From the NCBI RefSeq assembly GCF_900105615.1, contig NZ_LT630003.1:1612001-1676000 (forward strand): a DNA stretch of 64,000 nt, read 5' to 3'. This DNA comes from Lacrimispora sphenoides JCM 1415. GTDB lineage: Bacteria; Bacillota; Clostridia; Lachnospirales; Lachnospiraceae. The stretch's first letter is position 1, and each line of letters starts with the position of its first letter. Shown piece by piece: positions 55,707-64,000 of this stretch. The notes beneath the pieces are model-generated. The model made no database searches. It saw only the letters and a program-made list of their open reading frames with translations, and was not told where the DNA came from. The position numbers were made by a program, and so were the translations under genes.

Positions 55707-57566
55707 TTAGCCATCTACTCCATAAGAAGAACACTTAACAATAGAATATTCTCTTGATGCACGAGTGGCATTTTTACGAGCCGTTCGACAATTTATGCAT
55801 CGTTTAGGTACATAGAAACCTTGTTGAGCATAGAATTCCTGTTCGCCTGCCGAAAATATAAATTCGTCACCGCACTCTATACACTTTAAAGAAATATCTG
55901 CTTGACACAGAGGTTGCGGGTTTTCTAGTGTTACATTGTCACTAGCGTAAATGTTAAACTGTTTGTCTTTTCTCCCACTTATAGACAATTCAACATTTAA
56001 AGATGGATGAATAATCATTTTCCATGGTGAATCAATCAATAAAGAATACTTCTCCTTATATTCCCATTGGGTTGCAGTATCTTTATTCAAGTAATTCCCA
56101 ATAAAGCCAATCCTGTATAAATCATTAAGAACCGTAACCAGTTTCTCGGTTAAGAAGGTATTGGGAAACAGTTTTCCTATTCGCTCATTGATTTCATCAT
56201 ATGAAAATGTAGTTTTATATCCTCGAAAACACTGAACAATACAATCTATTTCCTCTGCAGTATAGAGGGCACGCATCTCCTCTTGCACTTCTACCAAGCA
56301 TTGTTTAGAGTAGACGTGCATGAATGTTTCAAATGAATTTTGATTAAACGAGTAGAATCTTTTTGAATTTTTAGATTGAGCTGCAAGGATTAACCGTACT
56401 ATATCTCGAGGTCTGTGCCACGTATTATCAAGAATATATGTACATATATGTGTATTGTAAACTTGTGGCACAAACCATCTTTTTATAAGCTCATGCTGTG
56501 TCGAATTGACAATACCAGCTTTTTCTTCTGCCAATTCTATCCGTCTTAATAGTATGCTAATAATTGGGTGCTTAAACGAGTTTGTATTCGTATATTCCCA
56601 AGTAAGCCGCTTATCATATCCTTGCATAATTTTGTGTAACTGGTTGGATTGTACAAAACGATTTATTGAATTAAGTATCTCCAATCGAACAGAACAAACA
56701 AATTTTGTTCTTTCACGAAATGTGTCATTCATCCTCTTCGTGGTAAAAAGAAGGTCTCTAATCATTCGTAAGTCCCGATAGAATACATCACTGTCACTTC
56801 TGTAGGCTTCCAATTCATCAATGAAAATATAGTATGGTATATCCGTTCTTGTTACGTTTAAAATAAGTTCATCCGCCTTTTGAATGATATTAATGAAGTC
56901 GCCATAACTTGCCGTATTGTTAAAGTGAGGTTTGGATAAATCCAAAGGTTCAATACCGACACTTGGCTCTACGGTTCCAAATTGAGGATTGGTAGTTGCT
57001 GAGAATGAAATTTTAGCTGGAATACGCATTTTCCCACCATAGATAGTTTTGTCGATTTTTGATATCTCATGGCAAAATTTAGACCAGTCGTTATCGTCTA
57101 TGAAAAGGTTATTATTAAAACTATTATTATCATCAATAATCTTTTGATAAAATTGCCATCTCCAAATGTACGTAAAGTCGCACTCTAATTCTTTACCAGA
57201 TGCAGCTATAGATGCATCCACAGCGATTGGTGTTGAGATAGCCCGGGATATTGTATTTAATTTTGCTCTATCTACCTGCGAGTATCCGCTTTCAAAAAAA
57301 ACAAAGGATGAGCACGCTGCATCATCTAATGTCCTAACATAGTTTTCAAGAAAATGTAGTAACGCCGTTTTTCCTGTTCCCTTATCACCCATCACAAAAT
57401 ATGGAGAGCCGTATTTTGTGATTGCTATTTCCTCAACATCTATTCCTGTTGGTTCGATATAACTGTTAACAAACTCATCATATCCTTGCTCTTTTATTTC
57501 ATCATTAGCATCTGGTTTTCCAGCGTAAATATCCCCAATTGTCAACAACTTCTCATCAATTTTCAT
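55707..57566 (-). CDS. P-loop ATPase (Sll1717/FunZ-like) with C-terminal zinc ribbon
   Basis: 619 residues. Walker A GDKGTGKTALL near residue 65 and Walker B YYIFIDELEAY near residue 240, followed by an Arg-rich sensor region (RERTKFVCSVRLEIL) and HRPRDIVRLI, as in the P-loop ATPase Sll1717 (FunZ) family seen in defence loci. The C-terminal 60 residues are a zinc ribbon, CIECGDEF ... CINCR, of the zf-trcl type. AGGAGG at 57576-57581 gives best spacing to ATG 57566. Function unproven. Context suggests defence, perhaps with the ATPase gene upstream. Confidence 0.72.
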   Translation of the reverse strand: MKIDEKLLTIGDIYAGKPDANDEIKEQGYDEFVNSYIEPTGIDVEEIAITKYGSPYFVMGDKGTGKTALLHFLENYVRTLDDAACSSFVFFESGYSQVDRAKLNTISRAISTPIAVDASIAASGKELECDFTYIWRWQFYQKIIDDNNSFNNNLFIDDNDWSKFCHEISKIDKTIYGGKMRIPAKISFSATTNPQFGTVEPSVGIEPLDLSKPHFNNTASYGDFINIIQKADELILNVTRTDIPYYIFIDELEAYRSDSDVFYRDLRMIRDLLFTTKRMNDTFRERTKFVCSVRLEILNSINRFVQSNQLHKIMQGYDKRLTWEYTNTNSFKHPIISILLRRIELAEEKAGIVNSTQHELIKRWFVPQVYNTHICTYILDNTWHRPRDIVRLILAAQSKNSKRFYSFNQNSFETFMHVYSKQCLVEVQEEMRALYTAEEIDCIVQCFRGYKTTFSYDEINERIGKLFPNTFLTEKLVTVLNDLYRIGFIGNYLNKDTATQWEYKEKYSLLIDSPWKMIIHPSLNVELSISGRKDKQFNIYASDNVTLENPQPLCQADISLKCIECGDEFIFSAGEQEFYAQQGFYVPKRCINCRTARKNATRASREYSIVKCSSYGVDG

Positions 57567-57607
57567 AAACATCAACCTCCTAATTTTTATAAATACGTTT
57601 TGGTCTA

Positions 57608-57975
57608 TTACTTCTGATATATATCTAAAGGCAAAAGTACTGCTTGCTTTTTAAAACCATATGGTGAAGTGTCACATAAACCTTTTGAAATACAGAACAC
57701 CGAAAGCGGGCTCAGTAAATATACCTGCTCTTGCTCTCTACATCGATGATTGTAAAAAACTAAGCTCTTACCTGCCTGATAATAAGAGATCAATTCATTG
57801 GGTATTATGTATTTATCACTTTTATTTGATTTTTGTGATACGCTTTTTACAATCAAACCATTTTCCGGAACACAAAATATTATGTCAGATTCCGATAATG
57901 TTTATAATGACTTCCTAAACCATATCGATCTTATAAAATTTTCTGGTGGAGACGATAGTCCTCTTATCAAGTAAT
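57608..57975 (-). pseudogene. Probable gene relic between the two ATPase genes
   Basis: In one minus-strand frame, protein-like sequence (SPPENFIRSIWFRKSL, stop, then SESDIIFCVPENGLIVKS and about 80 more residues) runs down to a stop at 57608. It has an internal stop near 57912 and no start codon with a ribosome binding site; the only late start is TTG 57856. It is probably a decayed coding fragment. The remaining spacer (57976-58055) shows nothing. The 480-bp gap weakens the idea that the two neighbouring ATPases are strictly cotranscribed. Confidence 0.35.
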
Positions 57976-58055
57976 TCTAAGCTACATTAAACACAATGCC
58001 TACATGTGCTGAAGGTTGTTTCCTTTCCCAGGCTATTGATTTACAGCCCTCCTTT

Positions 58056-60302
58056 TTAAGCGGAATATCGAGTTTCAATTTCAGAAAGCCTATTCTTTAT
58101 ATCAATAATCTCTTTCTGCAAGCGAGAAGATGTTATGTCTATTGCTGGTTGAAAGATATTAATATTTCCTTCAAAATGATTAAATTCATTAAGAAGAGTT
58201 TTACGTGAAGCAAAGAATACTCTGTCTGCACGTTTTGTTTCGAACTCAGGATCCCCAACATTACAGCGGAATGCTTTCTGGATAATATCTGTTAACATTA
58301 GAATTTTGCCTGGTCGAATATTGATATTAAAGATATCAATCAGCTTTCGTTCTACAGTCATTCGTAAATAGTAATAAACCAAAGACTGCCTTAATGCATC
58401 GGCTAATAAAGGGTATTGCACCGTATCAAAGAAATCCAAATTAGAGCAGTCTAAAGATAAAATATCTGATGCCAATACTTCTTCAGTTCCTCCAAAATCC
58501 CAGCCAAACAGTTCTTTGTAAATAGGGACTAAGTCAACATTTGCCGTCCCATACCCATGCATTACTTCTGATAGTCTTCCATAAAAGTCGTTAGGATCTA
58601 AGCTTATGTGAGCGTATCCTCTCATAAATGGAATCATTGAAATTAAATATTGGCGTCTATCTTTTATTGCATTTATTAAAGAACCATCGTTATTTTGGAA
58701 AAAACTAATGAGTTCAGAAAGATCTATAAGTAATTTCTGTTCTTCCTCTTTTACGCGGATAAATCCATTACGTGCACCATCCATGTTATTTAACATATAT
58801 AGATTGAAACAGCCTTTCAGCTGAAATTCAAGCAATCTAATTAGTTCTAAATTATGGGTAAGAATTATTTGCTTTTTCGACTCCAAGAACTTGACAATGC
58901 AAAATGCAATTTTGTTTTTATATATCGAATCAAAGCTAGATATCGGATCATCAAGGACAATATATTCTTTACCTGAATTCTTTGCAAGCAACAATTCAAA
59001 TGTCAGCGAGATGAAATTCTGTTCCCCCGTGCTAAGACACATCTCATGCCTTTCAACATTAAGAAGAGGTGCATCCCCTAACATCAGCTTAAAGTTCTTT
59101 TCATTATCGTTGTCTCGAATAACTCGAATATCGCGATCGATATTTTCACTAATAACATCCTGAATATAAAGCAAATCATCTGAGTCCAAAGATGGTTGCA
59201 CATTTCTCAGTCTTGACAGTTCATCAAAATCTCGAACCATGGTTGTACTGTCGAAGCATTTAACCAAATCAAAAATCATTGCTGATGCAATATTATTCAC
59301 ATATGTGGTAAGTATTCGCTGCAATTGAATCAATTCATCTAGATCTCCTCCTGAAATAAAAGTCAATACAATTTGCTTAATATTAAAAGGGTCATTATTA
59401 ACTAGTGACAAATCCATTGCAACTTTATCTAGCAGGTTTTTAGTCTTCTGATCCAAGCTATCATATATCAGTCTTTGACGATTTTTCTTCTGACTAAGTA
59501 ACACATCTCCATCAAAAGCCTCATTATCACAAACAACACAAGAATGAAGCATATGATACTTATCCAAGATTTTGATTGCATCACTATGTTGTTCAATAAG
59601 TGGGGCCTCGCTACTTAGAATAATTGTATTGGCATCAACTTCCAATAACCTTTGAACCACTTTGACCTTAGAACAATCTTGAATAACAAATTTTGTTTTT
59701 TCCTCATCTAGCTCCAATGGTTCTTCTCTGTTAGCGAGATTTTTTATGTAAGAAATAAAATCTTCGTGATTGATATCTTTTCCTCGATAGCGCATATTGA
59801 CAATACTCTTGATAAAAGAATATCCAGTTTCATTGATTGCTTGAACACTACCAAGCAAATAATCCGAAATCTTTGTTACACCATATTTGCTTTTATAAAT
59901 TCCAGGCAAAGAGACTTTAAAAACCGAATCAAAACCATCACTAATCTTCTTCTTAAGTTCGTATTCCCTTCTTATGTCTGTGCCGACAAGATACTGGGAC
60001 TCATCTCCTAAGATAATATGCCTACTAATTTGATCAGCAACAATATGAAATACCTTACTAGATGGGTCTATTACCGCTCCGCAATCATCTGTTGCCAGAA
60101 AATCTACAGCAGCTGTAGATTCTTCACTCTTTAAAACTTCAGTAAAGCTAGACTTTCCAGTTCCATTTGGAGCATATACTACCGCTATACCACCAGACGT
60201 ATTTTTTATTTTAAATTCAATTGTTCCACTATCTTCCTTCAGATTATCAAAATCCGCATTAAAAATTGATTCTCTATGAATTTTACTAAAAGTCAACTTC
60301 AT
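58056..60302 (-). CDS. ABC-type (AAA_13-like) ATPase with CxxC motif, RloC-like
   Basis: 748 residues. Walker A APNGTGKSS (residues 44-52), CVVC at 255-258 in the middle of the inserted arm (zinc-hook-like), ABC signature CLSTGEQ (422-428), Walker B YIVLDDP (451-452), and H-loop LTHN (481-484). The C-terminal 250 residues are a separate helical domain with R647-x3-E651 and a later NEFNH (His 709). RloC anticodon nucleases have this plan: an ABC ATPase, a zinc hook, and an Arg-Glu-His nuclease triad. The triad spacing here is not proven, so the nuclease activity is inference. Confidence 0.7.
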   Translation of the reverse strand: MKLTFSKIHRESIFNADFDNLKEDSGTIEFKIKNTSGGIAVVYAPNGTGKSSFTEVLKSEESTAAVDFLATDDCGAVIDPSSKVFHIVADQISRHIILGDESQYLVGTDIRREYELKKKISDGFDSVFKVSLPGIYKSKYGVTKISDYLLGSVQAINETGYSFIKSIVNMRYRGKDINHEDFISYIKNLANREEPLELDEEKTKFVIQDCSKVKVVQRLLEVDANTIILSSEAPLIEQHSDAIKILDKYHMLHSCVVCDNEAFDGDVLLSQKKNRQRLIYDSLDQKTKNLLDKVAMDLSLVNNDPFNIKQIVLTFISGGDLDELIQLQRILTTYVNNIASAMIFDLVKCFDSTTMVRDFDELSRLRNVQPSLDSDDLLYIQDVISENIDRDIRVIRDNDNEKNFKLMLGDAPLLNVERHEMCLSTGEQNFISLTFELLLAKNSGKEYIVLDDPISSFDSIYKNKIAFCIVKFLESKKQIILTHNLELIRLLEFQLKGCFNLYMLNNMDGARNGFIRVKEEEQKLLIDLSELISFFQNNDGSLINAIKDRRQYLISMIPFMRGYAHISLDPNDFYGRLSEVMHGYGTANVDLVPIYKELFGWDFGGTEEVLASDILSLDCSNLDFFDTVQYPLLADALRQSLVYYYLRMTVERKLIDIFNINIRPGKILMLTDIIQKAFRCNVGDPEFETKRADRVFFASRKTLLNEFNHFEGNINIFQPAIDITSSRLQKEIIDIKNRLSEIETRYSA

Positions 60303-60918
60303 TTCGTATCTATCCTTTCTTTGGTCCTTTAATCCGCAATGTACTTATAGCATATTAACTATCTCAGATTCTGATGTTATTTCCATATTTTACCTATCAA
60401 TGGTTCTATTATATCAAATTATTGTTTGAAAATATAGCAATAAGTAAATAAATAACTTTTGTAAACGTGTAAATAATTACTAGGTTTATAAACACATAAG
60501 TCCTTTTATAGTTTCTTAAAAGTCACAATATACGAGTGGTATACAGCTTGAGAGATTTTTATATTTGCTTTTATAATTAATCATTATAAAAATGTAACAC
60601 AGTTTTGCTAAAAAATAACTTCATAACACGCTCTTTACCTTTGAAAAGTTTTGTCGATTTTTCTATCTTTTTAGATGGTTTAAGCATACAATTAACTAAA
60701 AAAAACGACAAAACTAAGCCAATTTGTTTTGTCGTTTTCGGGGTTTTGCCGTTTTTTAAATATCAGCGACAAAACCCTATCAGCCCTGTAGTTATAAGGG
60801 TTTCATGACTTCCGGAGTTTTGAAAACCGAAAAACTAAAATCATGGGGTTTTGTCGTTTTTTTATTCGATACTATTCATTAAGTATACCACATTGGCATC
60901 ATACTGATCCATTGATAT
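60303..60918. repeat. Right-end non-coding region with TTTTGTCGTTTT motif cluster
   Basis: 616 bp without a gene. The motif occurs as TTTTGTCGATTTTTC (60649), inverted AAAACGACAAAA (60702-60713), TTTTGTCGTTTTC (60727-60739), TTTTGCCGTTTTTT (60744) and TTTTGTCGTTTTTTT (60849-60863). The pair at 60702 and 60727 forms an inverted repeat. From about 60821 the sequence matches the left end (39041 onward). Confidence 0.65.
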
Positions 60919-61407
60919 TTATAAAAAATGATGCATTTTTCTGCGCAATCCTTTACAATATGGACAAGGCTTCCTTTTTCTCTTTTGATAATATAATTTC
61001 TTTTTTGGACTCATAGCATATGAATTTTGACACTCGGAACAAGTCCACCAAACACTACCCGAATAATTTTCTATAATATCATCTGGATCAATAAAGAGCC
61101 AGTTACCTAAATTCCATTCCTTCATCAAATCAGAATGTAATGCTTTGAATGAAGTTTTTCCACGTATAGCCTCTCTTCCATTACAATAAGGACAATCTAT
61201 TATTTGTTCACTCTATCTCTTACTGAGCCTTTCCAAGACATTTTACAAACGGGACAATCCCATTCAACTAGTGGTGAATATGTTGATAAAATAGTATCTA
61301 AACTTAATTCATTATTTGAAGAATATTCTGCAGCCATATCAGGATACAGTGCTTTAAAGGAGGTTTTGCCTGGAATGGCTTTCTTTCCACTACAATAGGG
61401 ACAGATT
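60919..61407 (-). pseudogene. Decayed 3' part of a second zinc-ribbon repeat gene
   Basis: Near-copy of the C-terminal 160 residues of the 978-residue zinc-ribbon protein, ending in the same KMHHFL. A 2-base deletion near 61200 shifts the frame (the pieces read as 60919-61199 and 61200-61436), and the 5' part is missing. Similarity stops abruptly at about 61407, where a different gene fragment begins. It is a relic of an older copy of the recombinase element. Confidence 0.88.
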
Positions 61408-61408
61408 A

Positions 61409-61474
61409 TGGTACTTAGTGTTAAACGCAGAAACACAAGAAGAATAGGATTTTTTCTCTTTAGTAACGTATTTT
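61409..61474 (+). pseudogene. Fragment of the small element gene
   Basis: The bases TACTTAGTGTTAAACGC and AGAAACACAAGAAGAATAGG and what follows match the 3' half of the 59-residue gene at 48044-48223, with an in-frame TAG. Joined directly to the zinc-ribbon relic. In the intact copy these two genes are about 6 kb apart with the recombinases between them, so the recombinases were deleted here. Confidence 0.78.
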
Positions 61475-61515
61475 GAGCGGGGCCGTATACATTATCCTTG
61501 GTGGATATACTAAAT

Positions 61516-61540
61516 AAAAGGACCAGCTACTGCCGGCCCC
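61516..61540 (-). terminator. Rho-independent terminator of the ars operon
   Basis: On the minus strand GGGCCGGC pairs with GCTGGTCC (two G-T pairs), loop AGTA, then TTTT. Confidence 0.7.
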
Positions 61541-61558
61541 TAAATTATTTATTTTCTA

Positions 61559-61948
61559 TCAACATAATTCTTTTGCTAAATCTCTAATTTTTGTTTCAAT
61601 AATGCGGATTGTTTCAATAAATTCCAGGTCACTCTTTCCAGTCGGGTCGCTCAACCCCCAATCCACACGGCTCTTACATGGTAGGAATGGGCATTGGACG
61701 TTGCATCCCATTGTCACCACAATATCCACGGGCGGGATTTCCGACAAGAGTTTGCTATATTGCGTCGCCTCCATGTCAATATTGTAAAGCTGTTTCATTA
61801 GACGCACAGCATCTTGATTAATTTGTGGTTTGGTTTCTGTCCCTGCTGAATAGCATTCCATAACATCACCCGCTAGATGGCGGCCTAATGCCTCTGCAAT
61901 TTGACTACGGCAAGAATTATGAACACAAATAAACGCTACCTTTACCAT
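61559..61948 (-). CDS. arsC: Arsenate reductase, thioredoxin-coupled (LMW-PTP type)
   Basis: 129-residue enzyme that reduces arsenate to arsenite. The phosphatase-like P-loop FICVHNSCRSQ (CX5R) is at the N terminus and the redox cysteines are in TMGCNVQCPFLPCK. DWGLSDPTGK carries the catalytic Asp. Last gene of the ars operon, 13 bp after arsA. Confidence 0.95.
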   Translation of the reverse strand: MVKVAFICVHNSCRSQIAEALGRHLAGDVMECYSAGTETKPQINQDAVRLMKQLYNIDMEATQYSKLLSEIPPVDIVVTMGCNVQCPFLPCKSRVDWGLSDPTGKSDLEFIETIRIIETKIRDLAKELC

Positions 61949-61961
61949 ATCTTCCGTCCTT

Positions 61962-63698
61962 TCAAAGCGTTAACAAACGGTCGCCTTTGATTTCTTCGCC
62001 ACTCCATATAATTAACGCAAATTTACCATCAGCATGTTTATCAACACGGTTAAGCCATTCAACCTCATTTGCCGCCTTTGCTGCCAACATTGGATTGGTG
62101 GTGTCTGTGCCGTACAAGGATTGATTGATAATCCACCACTTAGCGGATATTCCTGCACGCTTCAAATCGTCCTCCAAACGCAATGCCTCATAAACAGGTG
62201 TTGCTTCGGGCAGAGTTACAATAAGAACTTCGGTTTCATCAGATTTCAGCCTTGGTAGAAGCTTCTGCAAGGATTCCGGGATTTCACCTTTTGTTCGCTG
62301 GATTTCATGATTGTAACTTTGAGTGGATTCCAGCAAAAGAAGGGTATGACCAGTAGGCGCCGTATCAATTACCACTACCTGATCATCGGCTTTATCAACT
62401 ATTTCTGCAAATGCACGAAACACTGCTATTTCCTGAGTACAGGGAGAACGCAGATCTTCCTCAACATAGGCTATATCCCCATCGCTCATACCAGACGCAC
62501 GGGCCTTACCTATTACTTCGGACTGGTACTTTTTCAGCTCTTCGGCCTCGTCAATATGGCTCATAGAAATGCCGCAGTTTTCATCCAGTACAAATTTGAG
62601 ATGTGCAGCTGGATCGGTGGTTGTAAGATGAACTTTTTCTCCACGCTTTGCGAGACCCAATGCAACAGCAGCAGCAACAGTTGTCTTACCTACGCCACCT
62701 TTACCCATCGTGAAAATAACACGCTTACCGCTTGTTGCCAGTTCATCAATCACATTATTCAACGAAGGAACATGAACGGCGTTCAGCGTTTCGGTGTGTA
62801 CAATTACATGATCAGTATTCAGTAAGGCTCGCACATTTTCCAGCCCTGTGATGTTATAGGCACGTAAGGGCACCATATGAAGCGGAAGCGTTTGTAAACT
62901 TTCTGGCATAGTGTTAATTGCAGTCTTCTGTTTTTCAAACAGGTTCAAAGAAAGTGAGTCGCTGTATTCAGTCAGTACACCATTGATAACCAGCATTTGA
63001 TTTCGGACCCCTAGTGAGGAAAGCTCGCCGGAAGCCCGAGCTGCTTCTTTAAACGGTGCTGTTTCGGGGCGTGTCACAAGAATTAATGTAGTCAGGTTTC
63101 CGTCTGCTAGAGTTTCCACAGCCTGCTTGTAAATCGCTTTTTTGCTCTCCAAGCCGGAAAGCTGGCCCAAACAGGACGCACCATGAGTGCTCTCGCTGAT
63201 AAAATCACTCCATGCGGACGGAAGCTGGAGCATACGTAGAGTGTGACCAGTGGGCGCGGTGTCAAAAATAATATAGTCATATTCCTGTTGTACCTTGCCG
63301 TCTGTGATAAAATTGGAAAATTCATTGAATGCCGCGATCTCCACGGTGCAGGAACCGGAAAGCTGTTCTTCCACGTTAGCGAGAACAGCGCCAGGTAGTT
63401 TGCCGCGATAAGGTGCGATTACGCTTTCCCGATATTCAGCTGCGGCTTTAATTGGGTCAAGATTCGCCACAACTAAATTAGGCACGTCGGGAATCGGAGT
63501 CCCCTTGTTTGTTAACTCCATAGAAAAGACGTCCTGTAAATTAGATGCCGGGTCGGTACTGATTAGCAGCACCCTTTTTCCACTGTCTGCCAGCGATACA
63601 GCGGTGGCGCAGGCAACGCTGGTTTTACCAACGCCGCCCTTGCCGGTATAGAAAAGGTATTTTGTAAGTTTAATAGTACGTGGATCGAATAAATTCAC
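61962..63698 (-). CDS. arsA: Arsenite-transporting ATPase ArsA
   Basis: Two-domain cytoplasmic ATPase that powers arsenite export with an ArsB or Acr3 permease (not in the window). Each half has its own P-loop: YTGKGGVGKTS near residue 18 and FTMGKGGVGKTT near residue 330. The three metalloid-binding cysteines are visible in GSCTVEIAAF, GASCLGQL and SPCTQEIAVF. Start: GTG 63698, which gives the usual FDPRTIKLTKYLFYTGKGG beginning and lies directly after the arsD stop, with AAGGAGG inside arsD. A longer frame to 63734 would overlap arsD. Confidence 0.95.
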   Translation of the reverse strand: MNLFDPRTIKLTKYLFYTGKGGVGKTSVACATAVSLADSGKRVLLISTDPASNLQDVFSMELTNKGTPIPDVPNLVVANLDPIKAAAEYRESVIAPYRGKLPGAVLANVEEQLSGSCTVEIAAFNEFSNFITDGKVQQEYDYIIFDTAPTGHTLRMLQLPSAWSDFISESTHGASCLGQLSGLESKKAIYKQAVETLADGNLTTLILVTRPETAPFKEAARASGELSSLGVRNQMLVINGVLTEYSDSLSLNLFEKQKTAINTMPESLQTLPLHMVPLRAYNITGLENVRALLNTDHVIVHTETLNAVHVPSLNNVIDELATSGKRVIFTMGKGGVGKTTVAAAVALGLAKRGEKVHLTTTDPAAHLKFVLDENCGISMSHIDEAEELKKYQSEVIGKARASGMSDGDIAYVEEDLRSPCTQEIAVFRAFAEIVDKADDQVVVIDTAPTGHTLLLLESTQSYNHEIQRTKGEIPESLQKLLPRLKSDETEVLIVTLPEATPVYEALRLEDDLKRAGISAKWWIINQSLYGTDTTNPMLAAKAANEVEWLNRVDKHADGKFALIIWSGEEIKGDRLLTL

Positions 63699-63699
63699 T

Positions 63700-64000
63700 T
63701 TAGCAGCAACCTCCTTTGCAGCAACAGCCATCATTTCCCTGTGCCTTTTCCACTGGTTTTCCCAGCAGATCGACGGACAGACCTAACCACTTCGTAAATT
63801 CCGCATTGGTGGGGTATTTCCCGGTCAATACAATCTTTCCGTCTATCACGGTAACGGGCAAGCCGTCCGGCCCTTTGTCATTGATGAAGTCATTCACAAC
63901 CTTATTATTAACAAACTCCATTGGTGCGCTGTTGAGATTAAAGCGATCAACGTTTACGCCGTTCTTTTTTAACGTATCAAGTACAGTAGATATACGAAGT
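63700..64000 (-). CDS. arsD: Arsenite metallochaperone ArsD (partial, 5' end beyond the window)
   Basis: Metallochaperone and weak repressor that hands arsenite to ArsA. The frame stays open to the window edge: LRISTVLDTLKKNGVNVDRF, then NLNSAPMEFVNNKVVNDFI, a continuous ArsD sequence. So the ATG at 63921 is internal and the true start is outside. The C terminus carries the Cys cluster CCCKGGCC. The N-terminal Cys pair that binds arsenite is not visible. Confidence 0.93.
   Translation of the reverse strand, partial: LRISTVLDTLKKNGVNVDRFNLNSAPMEFVNNKVVNDFINDKGPDGLPVTVIDGKIVLTGKYPTNAEFTKWLGLSVDLLGKPVEKAQGNDGCCCKGGCC

Larger units (their letters stand above)
39015..61474. mobile_element. Defence island bounded by two copies of a recombinase element
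   Basis: AT-rich segment with all large genes on the minus strand. Left boundary: TTTTGTCGTTTTTC motifs, then the five-gene recombinase operon. Right boundary: a partial direct duplication of the same sequence (39041-39629 matches 60821-61407), followed by a fragment of the small gene that lies upstream of the recombinases in the left copy. Cargo between them: an XRE/membrane pair, Gabija, an HNH-STAND protein, an ATPase with a zinc ribbon and an RloC-like ATPase. The exact ends and target site are not resolved. Confidence 0.65.

Noticed and set aside
1..64000. tRNA, rRNA and tmRNA genes
   Set aside because: No cloverleaf-like or rRNA-like sequence was noticed in any intergenic stretch.

Overview
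The window looks like a chromosomal segment of a low-to-medium GC, Gram-positive anaerobe of the Clostridia. The family Lachnospiraceae, in the Clostridium saccharolyticum / Lacrimispora area, is my best guess. The guess rests on strong AGGAGG-type ribosome binding sites, TTGACA-N17-TATAAT promoters, SOS boxes of the Firmicutes type, a cleavable N-terminal extension on ribosomal protein L27 next to its protease Prp, and gene orders typical of that family. It is inference; there is no rRNA gene here.

Region 1 (1-4.5 kb) is the distal part of a histidine biosynthesis operon: hisG (3' end), hisD, hisB, hisA and a hisI-hisE fusion that carries a decayed HisF-like barrel at its N terminus. Separate hisF and hisH genes are absent here. 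Region 2 (4.5-10.1 kb) holds a membrane protein, peptidase T, an autoregulated MarR repressor, a DUF3788 protein and a lactonase-type beta-propeller. Region 3 (10.6-18.0 kb) is one catabolic operon: a galactitol-type PTS (IIA, IIB, IIC), a PRD/EIIA-type activator, a class II aldolase, a histidine phosphatase, and DhaK plus DhaL. Its substrate is unknown. Region 4 (18.1-26.0 kb) holds a DUF1275 membrane protein, a radical SAM protein with its DUF2344 partner, RNase G, TrkA-TrkH potassium uptake and a small membrane protein on the other strand.

Region 5 (26.2-30.8 kb) is a ribosome and growth cluster: rplU, prp, rpmA, obgE, yhbY, nadD, yqeK, rsfS. Region 6 (31.0-38.6 kb) holds lexA with a divergent yneA-like SOS gene, a Tet(M)-like ribosomal protection GTPase, a streptothricin-acetyltransferase-like GNAT enzyme, a lone P-loop ATPase, ribosomal protein L25 and a XerS-like tyrosine recombinase.

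Region 7 (about 39.0-61.5 kb) is a visibly AT-rich island, with every large gene on the minus strand. Its left end is a five-gene recombinase operon: three tyrosine-recombinase-like genes, a coiled-coil DNA-binding protein and a long zinc-ribbon protein containing six near-identical 210-bp repeats. Its cargo is an XRE/membrane-protein pair, a Gabija system (GajA, GajB), an HNH nuclease fused to a STAND NTPase, a P-loop ATPase with a C-terminal zinc ribbon, and an ABC-type ATPase with a CxxC motif that resembles RloC. The right end is a decayed second copy of the recombinase element: the 3' part of the zinc-ribbon gene is joined directly to the 3' part of the small gene that sits beyond the recombinases in the intact copy. 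The island therefore looks like defence cargo bounded by two copies of one recombinase element, in direct orientation. It is the most interesting part of the window.

Region 8 (61.5-64 kb) is an arsenic resistance operon, arsD (partial), arsA, arsC, on the minus strand, running to the window edge.
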